Positions 10,246 through 19,700 of a DNA stretch of 44,872 nucleotides are shown here, piece by piece. Position 1 is the stretch's first letter, and each line of letters opens with the position of its first letter. A program made the translations under genes and the position numbers. Under the pieces are notes generated by a model that was not told where the DNA came from, did no database searches, and saw only the letters and a program-made list of their open reading frames with translations. Source of the DNA: Streptomyces sp. Ncost-T10-10d (GTDB lineage Bacteria > Actinomycetota > Actinomycetes > Streptomycetales > Streptomycetaceae); contig NZ_FMDF01000038.1 of the NCBI RefSeq assembly GCF_900091955.1, positions 1-44,872 of the forward strand, read 5' to 3'.

Positions 10246-10710
10246 TCAGGCTCCGAGCCCGAGCTCGAACCAGACAGTCTTGCCGCCCGGCCCGTACGCC
10301 CCCTCTCCTATGGCACACCCGCCCCAGCGGTCGGCGACGAGTTCGAGGATGGCCATGCCACGCCCGGCTTCGGCGTGGGGGTCGGCGGGCGGGGCGTACG
10401 GCTTGGGCAGGTCCGGGCTCATGTCCCAGACGCTGATCCGGAGCACGGGGTGCCGCCACTGGAGCCGAACGGCGGCGGGCCCTTTGGTGTGCCGCACGGA
10501 GTTGGTGGTGAGTTCGGACGTCAACAGCTCGGCGCGGTAACTGAGTTCGTCGAGTTCATGAGCACCGAGGATGGCCCGGAGGGTCGTACGGGCGATGCGG
10601 GGGCTGCGCGGGTCGCAGGGGAAGGCGAGCTCGTACTGCCAGGGTTCGGCGAACGGGATGGGGGCGGGGTGGTGGATGTGCGGGGCGTAGGGGGTGGGTT
10701 CAGCCCTCAC
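10246..10710 (-). CDS. HATPase-domain protein (anti-sigma-factor-kinase-like), WhiJ-module partner
   Basis: From GTG at 10710 the product is 154 residues. A strong AGGAGGT ribosome site at 10715-10721 decides this start over the longer frame to 10881, whose extra N-terminus is proline-rich and unlike the family. A GHKL ATP-binding fold is visible: N-box ELTTNSVRH, a D-x-S segment (DMSPDLP), and GRGMAILELVADRWG, followed by KTVWFELGL. Such short HATPase proteins (SpoIIAB/RsbW-like) are abundant in Streptomyces and are often paired with DUF5753 regulators and DUF397 proteins. Here the HTH-DUF5753 gene is divergent, 290 bases away. It may bind and modulate a partner protein; kinase activity is not shown, and the usual D-x-G of the second ATP motif is altered to D-x-S. 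Confidence 0.85.
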   Translation of the reverse strand: MRAEPTPYAPHIHHPAPIPFAEPWQYELAFPCDPRSPRIARTTLRAILGAHELDELSYRAELLTSELTTNSVRHTKGPAAVRLQWRHPVLRISVWDMSPDLPKPYAPPADPHAEAGRGMAILELVADRWGGCAIGEGAYGPGGKTVWFELGLGA

Positions 10711-11000
10711 GGACACCTCCTGAGGTGCGTGCGAGTGGTCGAGTGGTCTCAAGTGGACGTGCGCCACGGGTGGTTGCGGCTGGGGTGGCGGTGGCAATGC
10801 CGGTCCGGGGCCCGCCGTTCCCGGGCGGGCGGGGTGGATCGGTGCGCTTCCGTCATCGACTGCGCGAGTGGCACGCATCACAGAGTAAGAGAGAAACTCA
10901 TAACGGTGCTACCAAGTCACTCCGAAGAGTTAACTTCCCACACTCGGTGGAACGTCGCGCTCTGAGTAGGCACACTGTGCGCGAACCAAGGAGAGGACGC
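10711..11000. promoter_or_regulatory. Divergent promoter region of the WhiJ-like module
   Basis: These 290 bases separate the divergent HATPase and HTH-DUF5753 genes. The part from about 10880 to 10960 is clearly more A/T-rich than its surroundings, as expected for a promoter, and would be the natural site for autoregulation by the HTH protein. I could not identify a specific operator. Confidence 0.4.
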
Positions 11001-11855
11001 ATGGCACCGCGACAGACCCCAACCATCCTGCAACGTCGATTCGGCATCGAACTTCGGCGGCTACGCGAAGGGGCAGGAATGACCGCCCCTGCAGCGGCCG
11101 ATCTCCTGGGCACTGACCGCACGGTCATCTCCAACGTGGAAGCCGGCCGCTTCGGCATCAGCGAAGAGCGCCTCCATCGACTCGCCAGCATCTACGAGTG
11201 CAACGACTCCTCCCTTGTCGACGCACTGGCCGGGCTGACCGGCGGACGGAAGTCAGGCTGGTGGGAGGAGTACCGGGGCAAGATCCCGCCAGGCTTTCTG
11301 GACGTATCGGCCCTTGAGCACTACGCCGTGCGCCTACGAACCGTCCAGATCGCGCACCTTCCTGGCCTGTTTCATACTGAGGACCATGCACGCGCGATTT
11401 TCGAACTCTTCGTCCCGGCCATGCCACGCCTCGAAATCGAGCTACGCGTGGCACACCGCTTGGCCCGCCAGTCCGTGGTCACTGGAGAGCACCCGATCCC
11501 CTACACCGGCGTGATCCACGAAGCCGCGATCAGGATGCAGATCGGAGGCCTCGGTGTCACACGCGCTCAGCTTCTGCACCTGCTGGATGCAAGTGAACGC
11601 CCCAATGTCACGCTGCACGTCATCCCGTTCGCAGCCGGTGGCTTCCCGCTCCTCGGCGACTCATCCGTCCTGTATGCAGAGGCTCCCAATCAGCATCTGG
11701 ACACGGTGCAGTTGGACTCGCCCACCGGAGCCGTCTTCATCGACTCCCCCACACAGCTGGCGAACTTCCGTACCAGGCTGGACATGGTCGAGAAGGTGGC
11801 GTTGACTCCCGTCAAGTCCAGGGATTTCATCCGCTCAGTCCTCAGAGAGTTGTAG
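11001..11855 (+). CDS. XRE-family HTH regulator with DUF5753 (WhiJ/Scr1-like)
   Basis: The 284-residue protein starts at ATG 11001 behind AAGGAGAGG. Residues ~10-70 form an XRE helix-turn-helix (GIELRRLREGAGMTAPAAAD, then DRTVISNVEAGRFGIS). The rest is a DUF5753 domain, ending with the typical LTPVKSRDFIRSVLREL. This is the WhiJ/Scr1 type of Streptomyces regulator, which with DUF397 partners affects development and antibiotic production. The DUF397 gene follows after 11 bases, so they form a two-gene operon. The DUF5753 domain is thought to sense or bind the small partner; direct targets are unknown. Confidence 0.92.
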   Translation: MAPRQTPTILQRRFGIELRRLREGAGMTAPAAADLLGTDRTVISNVEAGRFGISEERLHRLASIYECNDSSLVDALAGLTGGRKSGWWEEYRGKIPPGFLDVSALEHYAVRLRTVQIAHLPGLFHTEDHARAIFELFVPAMPRLEIELRVAHRLARQSVVTGEHPIPYTGVIHEAAIRMQIGGLGVTRAQLLHLLDASERPNVTLHVIPFAAGGFPLLGDSSVLYAEAPNQHLDTVQLDSPTGAVFIDSPTQLANFRTRLDMVEKVALTPVKSRDFIRSVLREL

Positions 11856-11866
11856 AGGGGTCTCAC

Positions 11867-12061
11867 GTGTCCGGCCTGCATTGGCTGAAGTCGTCGTTCT
11901 CCGACGCAGGAGGCAACAACTGCGTCGAGGTTGCCGCAGCAGAGGGCACAGACATCGCGATCCGCGAGAGCGCGCGCCCGGAACGCATCGTCACGACGAA
12001 CCGGGCCGCACTCCGTGCGCTGGTGCTCGGAGTGAAGGCCGACGGGGTCGGCCTCAGCTGA
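11867..12061 (+). CDS. DUF397 protein (partner of HTH-DUF5753)
   Basis: A 64-residue protein starting at GTG 11867 with AGAGGGG just upstream. It shows the hallmark DUF397 motif WLKSSFSDAGGNNCVEVA followed by IAIRES and the C-terminal segment with FVTTN-like residues (IVTTNRAALRALVLG). DUF397 proteins occur almost only beside WhiJ-like regulators and are proposed to modulate them in a toxin-antitoxin-like arrangement. The operon position right after the HTH-DUF5753 gene fits this role. Confidence 0.9.
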   Translation: MSGLHWLKSSFSDAGGNNCVEVAAAEGTDIAIRESARPERIVTTNRAALRALVLGVKADGVGLS

Positions 12062-12432
12062 ACGAGAGAGACTGAACTCCGGGAAAGCCACCCGGGCGGC
12101 CACACTGTCAGGGTCGGCACAGCGCCGTTGCAACCGGGCTCGGCCGCCGGGTTCAGGGGCTCTTGACCGCCCGCCTTCTGCGGACTCGCGGGAGTGCCGC
12201 ATTTCGGCCAGTAGGCAGCGTCACATTGCAGTAGGAAATTAGAGCATGTGGTGATCTCGCGCATGACCACGGGTGGGGACGGGATACCGAGGTAGCAACG
12301 ACCGTTACGACTGGACGACTTGGCCGGTCCGGCGCCGTCATCGGCGTCGGTGCCGGAGCGTCGGAGACATCACAGGCTGCGTCCGGCGCCAAGGGCGTCC
12401 CGTCGGATGCTGCGGCGCGTACGGAATTCACG
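12062..12432. other. Gene-free stretch after the DUF397 gene
   Basis: I see no complete gene, terminator with a T-run or known RNA here. The part around 12220-12260 is A/T-richer. The frame leading into the SseB-like fragment is open from about 12235 (after a TAG) without an ATG or GTG start, suggesting decayed coding sequence. Confidence 0.4.
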
Positions 12433-12693
12433 GTGCTGCTGGGTGAGTTCCGTCGTACTGCGGTCCTGGTCCCGTTCGACGCTTCGGGGAGTCCGTGGTC
12501 GGCCGACCGGAACGGTGTGCGGTGGATCTGTGCGTTCTCGGACGAGGAGGCGCTGGCCAGATTTGCCTATTGGCGGAGTGCACTTGTTCTGCAGGTGCGG
12601 TATTCCGGTATGGGGCAGTCGCAGATGCCCTGGCGAGCGAGAAATCTGTTGGCCGCTGCACGAGTCCGTGAGGGATGCTGCACGCGTGATTGA
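12433..12693 (+). pseudogene. SseB-family N-terminal fragment
   Basis: The first ~45 residues resemble the start of SseB-domain proteins of Streptomyces (LLGEFRRTAVLVPFD, GVRWICAFSDEEALARFA). After ALARFA similarity ends abruptly, and the last ~40 residues (to the stop at 12693) look unrelated. Similarity also begins a few residues before the GTG at 12433 (TEFTVLLGEF), where the open frame has no start codon. Both points suggest a remnant of a longer gene rather than an intact one. It overlaps the next start by 8 bases, so it may still be translated and coupled to the YrhB-like gene. Confidence 0.5.
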
Positions 12694-13246
12694 GCGAGAT
12701 GCCGCGGTTCGGATCGTCGAAGAAGAGCTCGAACGCGACTACCAGCGTGAGTTGTCGGCAGGACTGGATCCGATGCGCATGGCTGTGGCGCACGTAGAGC
12801 AGCACGAGCTGGTCTGGGTGGTCTCCTGGACGTCCGAGGAGTACCTGCGGACCCGGAATCCAGACTTCATGCTCGCCGGGAACGGGCCGTACTTGGTTGA
12901 CCGCCTCAACGGGGGTCTCCACCAGATCGGTGTCGTCTCCGCGGTAACTAAGGCTTGGGAGGTTGACTACCGAGTTCGCATACGAGGTCAGGTCGTGCGG
13001 ACCGCGGTGGACGATCTGCACGATGAGGTTCGGGCAGCAGCGGCTGCTCGCGGACGGATCCATGCCATGCACACCTTGCGCCAGAGGCTGCCGGTGCTGA
13101 CCCACGCCCAGGTCATCGAATACGTGACCGCCTTGAAGGACGGCGAGGCTCCGCCACACCTCGTCGAGGTCGCTAACAGAGAGCTGGTGCCGCCTGTCGA
13201 TCCAGTTCTGTCAGTGCAGACCATCCGCAGGCCTGGGCAGTGCTGA
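12686..13246 (+). CDS. YrhB/Imm35-like domain protein
   Basis: From GTG 12686, with AGGGAT upstream, the product is 186 residues. The N-terminal ~90 residues (ERDAAVRIVEEELERDY, HELVWVVSWTSEEYLRTRNP, GNGPYLVDRLNGGLHQIGVV) match the YrhB domain, which overlaps the Imm35 immunity-protein family. The longer frame back to 12320 is an out-of-register overlap with the SseB fragment and not part of this protein. In YrhB/Imm35 families the domain often protects against a secreted toxin, but standalone copies are common in Streptomyces and need not be immunity proteins; no toxin gene is seen nearby. It is convergent with mnmA, with 43 bases between the stops. Confidence 0.7.
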   Translation: MIERDAAVRIVEEELERDYQRELSAGLDPMRMAVAHVEQHELVWVVSWTSEEYLRTRNPDFMLAGNGPYLVDRLNGGLHQIGVVSAVTKAWEVDYRVRIRGQVVRTAVDDLHDEVRAAAAARGRIHAMHTLRQRLPVLTHAQVIEYVTALKDGEAPPHLVEVANRELVPPVDPVLSVQTIRRPGQC

Positions 13247-13289
13247 AGAACGCTGGCCTGGCAACGGCCCTTCAGTGCCGCCCCGCCGA

Positions 13290-14420
13290 TCAGCCGGACG
13301 CCGCCGCGGTCTCCCGCCGGACAGTCGTCGCGATCGTCGCCGAGCCGACCACGCGGGTGCCGTCGTACAGCACGACCGCCTGGCCGGGGGCCACGCCCCG
13401 TACCGGTTCGGTGAACGAGACGTTCAGCGTGCCGTCGACCAGTTCCGCCGTCACCTCGGTCTCGCCGCCGTGGGCGCGGAGCTGGGCGGTGTAGGTGCCG
13501 GGGGCGGCCGGGGCCGTGCCGCACCAGCGGGGCTTGATGGCAGTGAGCGCGGTGACGTCGAGGGATTCGACCGGGCCGACCGTCACCGTGTTGTTCACCG
13601 GGGAGATGTCCAGGACGTAGCGCGGCTTGCCGTCGGGGGCGGGGTGGCCGATGCGCAGGCCCTTGCGCTGGCCGATGGTGAAGCCGAAGGCGCCCTCGTG
13701 GGTGCCGACCTTCGTACCCGACTCGTCGACGATGTCGCCCTCGGCCGTGCCGAGCCGACTCGCCAGGAAGCCCTGGGTGTCGCCGTCGGCGATGAAGCAG
13801 ATGTCGTGGCTGTCGGGCTTCTTGGCGACGGCGAGGCCCCGGCGCTCGGCCTCGGCACGGATCTCGTCCTTGGTGGTGAGGGTGTCACCGAGCGGGAACA
13901 TCGCGTGGGCGAGCTGCTTCTCGTCCAGGACGCCGAGGACGTACGACTGGTCCTTGGCCATGTCGGAGGCGCGGTGCAGCTCGCGGCTGCCGTCCTCGTT
14001 CAGCACGACGGTGGCGTAGTGGCCGGTGCACACGGCGTCGAAGCCGAGCGCGAGGGCCTTGTCGAGCAGCGCGGCGAACTTGATCTTCTCGTTGCAGCGC
14101 AGACACGGGTTGGGGGTGCGCCCGGCCTCGTACTCGGCGATGAAGTCGTCCACGACGTCCTCACGGAAGCGTTCCGCGAGGTCCCAGACGTAGAACGGGA
14201 TGCCGATGACATCCGCGGCGCGGCGCGCGTCGCGGGAGTCCTCGATCGTGCAACAGCCGCGCGCTCCGGTGCGGAAGGACTGCGGGTTCGCGGAGAGGGC
14301 GAGGTGCACACCGGTCACGTCGTGGCCCGCCTCGGCGGCACGGGCCGCGGCGACGGCGGAGTCGACACCGCCGGACATGGCGGCGAGCACACGGAGGGGG
14401 CGCTGGGAAGTCTCAGTCAT
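13290..14420 (-). CDS. mnmA: tRNA-specific 2-thiouridylase MnmA (TrmU)
   Basis: MnmA transfers sulfur to C2 of the wobble uridine of tRNA Lys, Glu and Gln using ATP. The 376-residue protein has the ATP-pyrophosphatase P-loop SGGVDS (residues 16-21). It also has the two catalytic cysteines: C109 in [12 protein letters not shown] and C208 in DSHDICFI, corresponding to C102 and C199 of E. coli MnmA. The conserved GQRKG motif and a C-terminal beta-barrel follow. Length agrees with the family. The ATG at 14420 is preceded by GGTGGAG. A cysteine desulfurase, the usual sulfur source, is encoded on the same strand about 0.8 kb upstream, separated by an oppositely oriented amidase gene. Confidence 0.97.
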   Translation of the reverse strand: MTETSQRPLRVLAAMSGGVDSAVAAARAAEAGHDVTGVHLALSANPQSFRTGARGCCTIEDSRDARRAADVIGIPFYVWDLAERFREDVVDDFIAEYEAGRTPNPCLRCNEKIKFAALLDKALALGFDAVCTGHYATVVLNEDGSRELHRASDMAKDQSYVLGVLDEKQLAHAMFPLGDTLTTKDEIRAEAERRGLAVAKKPDSHDICFIADGDTQGFLASRLGTAEGDIVDESGTKVGTHEGAFGFTIGQRKGLRIGHPAPDGKPRYVLDISPVNNTVTVGPVESLDVTALTAIKPRWCGTAPAAPGTYTAQLRAHGGETEVTAELVDGTLNVSFTEPVRGVAPGQAVVLYDGTRVVGSATIATTVRRETAAASG

Positions 14421-14481
14421 AGCTCCACCAGAGTACGGGGCTCCGGGAACCGAACGCTCGCGGATATGCGTTGTGGATCAC

Positions 14482-15162
14482 ATGGGGACCAAGGGGACGC
14501 CGGGCGCCAAGAGCTCCGGGGGCGCGAAGTCCGGGCACGGCATCAGCCGGCGCGGGCTGCTGATCGGCGCTGCCGTCACGGCCGCGGGTACGGCTGTGCT
14601 GGCGCGGGAGCAGCTGGAGCACGCCTGGTGGCGGCTGCCCGGGGTGGACAAGCCCCGCAAGCCCGGCGAGGTGGATTACGCGCGGGCCCAGTGGATATCG
14701 GCCTCGTCGGCGAACTGGCGGAAGGCCGACCGCCCCGACGACTACACCATCGACCGGGTCGTCATCCATGTCACCCAGGGCAGCTACCAAAGCGCGGTGA
14801 AGGTCTTCCAGAACCCGGGGCACGGGGCTGCGGCGCACTACGTGGTGCGCAAGGACGGCCATGTGACGCAGATGATCCGCGAGCTGGACGTGGCGTTCCA
14901 CGCGGGGAACAGGTCGTACAACGAGCGCAGTGTCGGCATAGAGCACGAGGGGTTCGTGGACCGTCCACAGGACTTCACGGCGGCGATGTACGGGGCGTCG
15001 GCGCGGCTGACGGCGGCGATCTGCGGGCGGTACGGGATGCCGGTGGACCGCGAGCACATCATCGGACATGTGGAGGTGCCGGGCACGGACCACACCGATC
15101 CGGGGACGCACTGGGACTGGGACCGGTATCTGAAGCTGGTCCGGGCGGCGGGCGCGCGGTGA
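14482..15162 (+). CDS. Tat-exported N-acetylmuramoyl-L-alanine amidase (Amidase_2)
   Basis: The product of 226 residues from ATG 14482 (an in-frame GTG at 14473 is an alternative) opens with a twin-arginine signal, ISRRGLLIGAAVTAAGT. The rest is an Amidase_2 (PGRP-like) domain: VVIHVTQGS with the first zinc histidine, AAHYVVRKDG, VGIEHEGF, IIGHVEVPG and the final DHTDPGTHWDW with the second zinc histidine. Such enzymes cleave the bond between MurNAc and L-alanine in peptidoglycan outside the membrane, in cell wall remodelling. It sits between mnmA and cysteine desulfurase, divergent from mnmA and convergent with the desulfurase. Confidence 0.92.
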   Translation: MGTKGTPGAKSSGGAKSGHGISRRGLLIGAAVTAAGTAVLAREQLEHAWWRLPGVDKPRKPGEVDYARAQWISASSANWRKADRPDDYTIDRVVIHVTQGSYQSAVKVFQNPGHGAAAHYVVRKDGHVTQMIRELDVAFHAGNRSYNERSVGIEHEGFVDRPQDFTAAMYGASARLTAAICGRYGMPVDREHIIGHVEVPGTDHTDPGTHWDWDRYLKLVRAAGAR

Positions 15163-15168
15163 CGACGA

Positions 15169-15193
15169 GGCCCGCCCGATCGCCGGACGGGCC
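15169..15193. terminator. Bidirectional terminator hairpin between amidase and cysteine desulfurase
   Basis: The gap between two convergent stops holds a GC-rich stem: 6-bp arms GGCCCG/CGGGCC, one mismatch, then three more pairs around a short loop. There is no T-run, as is usual in Streptomyces. Placement between convergent genes supports a bidirectional role. Confidence 0.6.
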
Positions 15194-15198
15194 CGATG

Positions 15199-16368
15199 TC
15201 AGCTGAGTCCCGCCGTCCGTGCCCGTTCCACCGCCGGGCCGATCGCGCGGGCCACCTCGTCGATGTCCTGCTTGGTGGACGTGTGGCCGAGCGAGAAGCG
15301 CAGGGTGCCGCGGGCCAGGTCCGGGTCGGTGCCGGTGGCCAGCAGTACGTGGCTCGGCTGGGCGATCCCCGCGGTGCACGCGGAGCCGGTGGAGCATTCG
15401 ATGCCCTGGGCGTCCAGCAGCAGGAGCAGGGAGTCGCCCTCGCAGCCGGGGAAGGTGAAGTGGGCGTTGGCCGGGAGCCGCCCGCCCGGTGTCGGGTCGC
15501 CGCCGAGGACGGCGTCGGGGACGGCCGCCAGCACGGCCGCGACCAGGTCGTCGCGGAGTCCGCCGATCTCGTGGGCGAACTCCTCGCGCCCGTCGGCGGC
15601 CAGCCGCCCCGCGACGGCGAAGGCGGCGATGGCGGGCACATCGAGGGTGCCCGAGCGCACGTGCCGCTCCTGGCCGCCGCCGTGGAGCACGGGCACGGGG
15701 GTGTACTCGCGGCCGAGCAGCAGCGCGCCGATGCCGAACGGTCCGCCGATCTTGTGCGCGCTGACCGTCATCGCGGCAAGCCCGGACCGGGCGAAGTCGA
15801 CTTCCAGCTGCCCGAACGCCTGCACCGCGTCGGCGTGCATCGGTACGCCGAACTCACGGGCCACGTCCGCCAGTTCACGCACCGGCATGATCGTGCCGAT
15901 CTCGTTGTTGGCCCACATCACGGTGACCAGCGCGAGATCGTCGGGGTTACGGAGGATCGCCTCGCGCAGTGCGTCCGGGTGGACACGTCCGTACGGGTCG
16001 ACGGGGAGGTATTCGACGTTCGCGCCCTCGTGCTCGGCAAGCCAGTCGACGGCGTCCAGCACCGCGTGGTGCTCGACGGGGCTGGCCAGTACCCGGGTGC
16101 GGTGGGGGTCGGCGGCGCGGCGAGCCCAGTACAGACCCTTCACCGCGAGGTTGTCGGCCTCGGTGCCTCCGGAGGTGAAGACCACCTCGCTGGGGCGTGC
16201 GCCGAGGGCATCGGCGAGGGTCTCTCTCGACTCCTCGACGGTACGGCGGGCCCGGCGCCCGGCGGCGTGCAGTGAGGACGCGTTACCGGTGACGGCGAGC
16301 TGGGCGGTCATCGCCGCGATCGCCTCCGGAAGCATCGGCGTGGTCGCGGCGTGGTCGAGGTAAGCCAT
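15199..16368 (-). CDS. Cysteine desulfurase (NifS/IscS family)
   Basis: This PLP enzyme removes sulfur from cysteine as a protein persulfide for tRNA thiolation and Fe-S assembly. From ATG 16368 the product is 389 residues. It starts [11 protein letters not shown], has the PLP lysine K206 in SAHKIGG, the aspartate in [10 protein letters not shown] and the catalytic cysteine C331 in GSACTAG on the mobile loop. The short loop after the cysteine resembles the IscS/NifS class. The open frame extends to 16641, but the first 91 residues are low-complexity and unlike the family, so I start at 16368. It probably feeds sulfur to MnmA, though the two genes do not form a simple operon. Confidence 0.95.
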   Translation of the reverse strand: MAYLDHAATTPMLPEAIAAMTAQLAVTGNASSLHAAGRRARRTVEESRETLADALGARPSEVVFTSGGTEADNLAVKGLYWARRAADPHRTRVLASPVEHHAVLDAVDWLAEHEGANVEYLPVDPYGRVHPDALREAILRNPDDLALVTVMWANNEIGTIMPVRELADVAREFGVPMHADAVQAFGQLEVDFARSGLAAMTVSAHKIGGPFGIGALLLGREYTPVPVLHGGGQERHVRSGTLDVPAIAAFAVAGRLAADGREEFAHEIGGLRDDLVAAVLAAVPDAVLGGDPTPGGRLPANAHFTFPGCEGDSLLLLLDAQGIECSTGSACTAGIAQPSHVLLATGTDPDLARGTLRFSLGHTSTKQDIDEVARAIGPAVERARTAGLS

Positions 16369-16726
16369 GGTGGGCTCGATTCTACGAGCCTGCGGCGGGG
16401 CGTACGGCGGGCGCATGGTGCCCCGGCACCCGCGCACGGCCGGATGCGGTCTTCCTCGCCCCGTTCCCGGGCCCGTCCGGGCGGGGAGGGCGTCGGGCTC
16501 CGCGCCCGGTTCAGCCGGCGAAGTCCCGGGCGACGAGGCCGTTGCCGGTGACGAGGAGGGGCCGCTCGGCCCCGGTGACTCCGCCGGTACGCGCGGCGGG
16601 GCGCGCCATGTCGTTTCGGCGACATGTCGCAAGCACGGCACGGAAAAGGCTGGTGCGGCCGATCAGCGGAGCCCCAGTCTTGAGCCGCACCGCGTGTCCA
16701 TTTCCTTGCCTCCTGGAAAGGTTCCG
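16369..16726. other. Divergent intergenic region with a 20-base palindrome
   Basis: These 358 bases lie between the divergent cysteine desulfurase and S8 peptidase genes. A perfect inverted repeat lies at 16607-16626 (arms CATGTCG/CGACATG, 6-base loop) and could be an operator for the peptidase gene. A 32-codon minus-strand frame at 16511-16609 lacks a ribosome site and is not called. Nothing else is recognised. Confidence 0.45.
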
Positions 16727-19700
16727 ATGCACAGACGGTATCGCTCTGCCGCCGTACTGGCGGCAGGAGTCCTCATCGCCGCCCTCGCCCCCACCTCCTC
16801 CGGCGCGAGCGCCGCCCCGGCGCCCGCCTCCGTCGGCGCGAACTCCGCCGGCCGCCCCCAGGTCAGCTCCGTCACGCTCGTGACCGGTGACCGGGTGCGG
16901 CTGGAGACCTTCCCCGGCGGCCGGAAGGCCGTCTCCGTCGAGCCGGCCCCGGGCGCTTCGCAGGCCGACTTCACCCAGCTGGAGATCGACAAGCAGCTGT
17001 ACGTACTGCCCCGCGCCGCGCTCCCGTACATCGCCTCCGGCAACCTGGACCGGCAGCTGTTCAACATCACTTCCCTGGTCAAGCAGGGGTACGACGACGC
17101 CCACACTTCCGCCATCCCGCTGATTGCCCGCTACACCGGCGGCACGAACCCCACGTCCAAGGGGGCGCCCACCGGTTCGCGCAAGGGCCTGGTCATCAAG
17201 AGCCTGCGCGGCTCGGCACTGAAGGCGGACAAGAAGCAGGCCGGGCGCTTCTGGAAGGCCATCGACGACGACGCGCTCGCCAAGAGCGGCGCCGAGGGCG
17301 GCGCGAAGAACGCTTCCAAGAACGCTTCGTTCAAGAACGCGGCCTTCGAGGGCGGCGTCGAGAAGCTGTGGCTGGACGCGAAGGTCCACGCCTCCCTCGA
17401 TCGCAGCACCGCGCAGATCGGTGCGCCCGAGGCGTGGAAGGCCGGCTACGACGGACACGGCGCGACCGTCGCCGTCCTGGACACCGGCGTCGACGCCACC
17501 CACCCCGACCTGACCGGAAAACTCGGCGAAGTACGCAACTTCACCGACGAATCCACCGCGAACGACGGCCACGGCCACGGCACCCACGTCGCCTCCACCA
17601 TCGCCGGCAGCGGCGCCGCCTCGGGCGGCTCGCGCAAGGGTGTGGCGCCGGGGGCACGGCTGCTGATCGGCAAGGTGCTCGACGACAACGGCTCCGGCTC
17701 GTACTCCGCCATCATGGGCGGCATGGACTGGGCCGCCCACTCGGGCGCCGACATCGTCAGCATGAGCCTGGGCGGCCAGCCCACCGACGGCACGGACGTA
17801 CTCAGCCTCGTCCTCGACGGCCTCAGCGAGGAGACCGGCACCCTCTTCGTCGTCGCGGCGGGCAACACGGGCTCCGACTACTCGGTGGGCTCCCCGGGCA
17901 CCGCGGCGAGCGCGCTGACCGTGGGCGCCGTCGACCGCGACGACAAGCTGGCCCCCTTCTCCAGCCGCGGCCCCCGCGTCGGGGACAACGGCGTCAAGCC
18001 CGACCTCACCGCCCCCGGCGTCGGCATCGTCGCCGCCCGCGCGGCCGGCACATCCATGGGCAGCCCGGTGGACGCGGCCTACACCGCCGCGTCGGGTACG
18101 TCCATGGCGACCCCGCACGTGGCGGGCGCGGCAGCGATCCTGGCCGGGCGCCACCCCGACTGGAGCGCCCAGCAGCTCAAGGACGCGTTGATGAGCACGA
18201 CGCGTACCGCCCCCGACCAGACGGTCTACGAGCAGGGCACCGGCCGGGTGGACGTGGCCCGCTCGGTGCGCCAGCAGGTGCGCGCCACCGGCACCACCAC
18301 CTTCGGCGCCCTGGCACCGGACTCGGGCCCGCGGCAGGTGAGCGTCACCTACACCAACGACGGGGACGCGCCCGTGTCGCTCACCCTGGGCACCACCTTC
18401 GACAAGCTCTACGGCTCCCCGGCCCCGGCAGGCGCCATAGGCACCCCCGCGCAGGTCACCGTGGACGCCCACGGCACCACCGACGTGACCGTGACCCTCG
18501 ACGCGCCTGCACTGCCGGAGGGCGTCTACAGCGGCCGCCTCACCGCCACCTCGGCCGACGGGCAGGCCATCGCGCACACCGTTCTCTCCGCTGTGAAGGA
18601 CCCGGTCACGCACAAGGTCACCGTGCGCGGCATCGACCGCGCCGGGCAGCCGGCGACCATCTTCCCGCTGATCCTGCTGGGTCCCACGGGCCGCTTCGAT
18701 GTCGTCCAGGAGGTGCCGGCGGGGAAGAGCCTGACGGTGGACATGCCCGAGGGCATGTACTACCTGCACGGCGTCATCACACAGCACACGGAGGACAACG
18801 TCACCAACAGCCTGATAGTCGACCCCCACCTGCGGGTGGACGGCGCCACGGAGCTGGTGCTCGACGCACGCAAGGCGGTCCCCGTGAAGATCCAGACCCC
18901 CAAGCGGGCCGAGCAGCGGGGCCCGCTGGTCTTCTCCACCCACTGGAAAAAGGGCGACCGGGAGTTCGCCAGCTTCTTCACCAGCGGACACAGCGGCGGA
19001 CAGCTCCTCTACGTCACGCCCACCGAGGAGTTCACCGAGGGAACCTTCGAGTTCTCCTCCCGCTGGCAGCTGACCGCACCGATGCTCCGCGCACGCGCGG
19101 TCTCCGCCGCCGCCGCGGCCGGTGTCCCCGTCCGTCTGCTCCACAACTCCCCCGCTGTGGAAGGCGTGCGGCGCCTGCGGGTGGTGGACGCCGGTCACGG
19201 ACGCCCCGAGGACTACGCGGCGCTGCGCGCACGGGGCATAGACGTCCGCGGAGCGGCGGTGCTCGTGGAACTGGAGGGGGTGGAGTACGACGAGGTGGTG
19301 ACCTCGGCCGCCCGAGCCGGAGCCGCGGCCGCCGTCACCACCGCCGGCGGCAACAGGTACGCGGCCGCGACCTGGCAGCCGGTGGGTCAGCGGCTGCCCG
19401 CGATCGGGCTGTACGCCTCCCACGCTGCCGCGCAGCGGCTGCGCGCGCCGGGCACCGTGCTGGAGTTGAAGGGGACCCCGGAAAGCCCCTACCTCTACGA
19501 CGTCGTGCAGCTCTCCGAACAGCGCGTCCCCGAGCACGTGGTCCACAAGGTCGGGCCGAAGAACACGGCCACCGTGGTCTCGCGCTACCCGGACACGGGC
19601 GGGGCGCGCTACGCCGCGGAGGACCGGCTGTCCTGGCGTCCGTGGGAGGGGGAGGATGTGCAACTCTCCATTCGGGCCCGGTATGTCCGCACCGGGCAGG

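Noticed and set aside
10711..10881. N-terminal extension of the HATPase protein to 10881
   Set aside because: Pro/His-rich and not family-like; a strong ribosome site supports the GTG at 10710 instead.
13275..15206. 643-codon plus-strand frame across mnmA and the amidase
   Set aside because: Shadow of two real genes on different strands and frames; no protein-like features.
16511..16609. 32-codon minus-strand frame upstream of the cysteine desulfurase
   Set aside because: No ribosome site, no start context and no recognised similarity; the ATG lies inside a palindrome.
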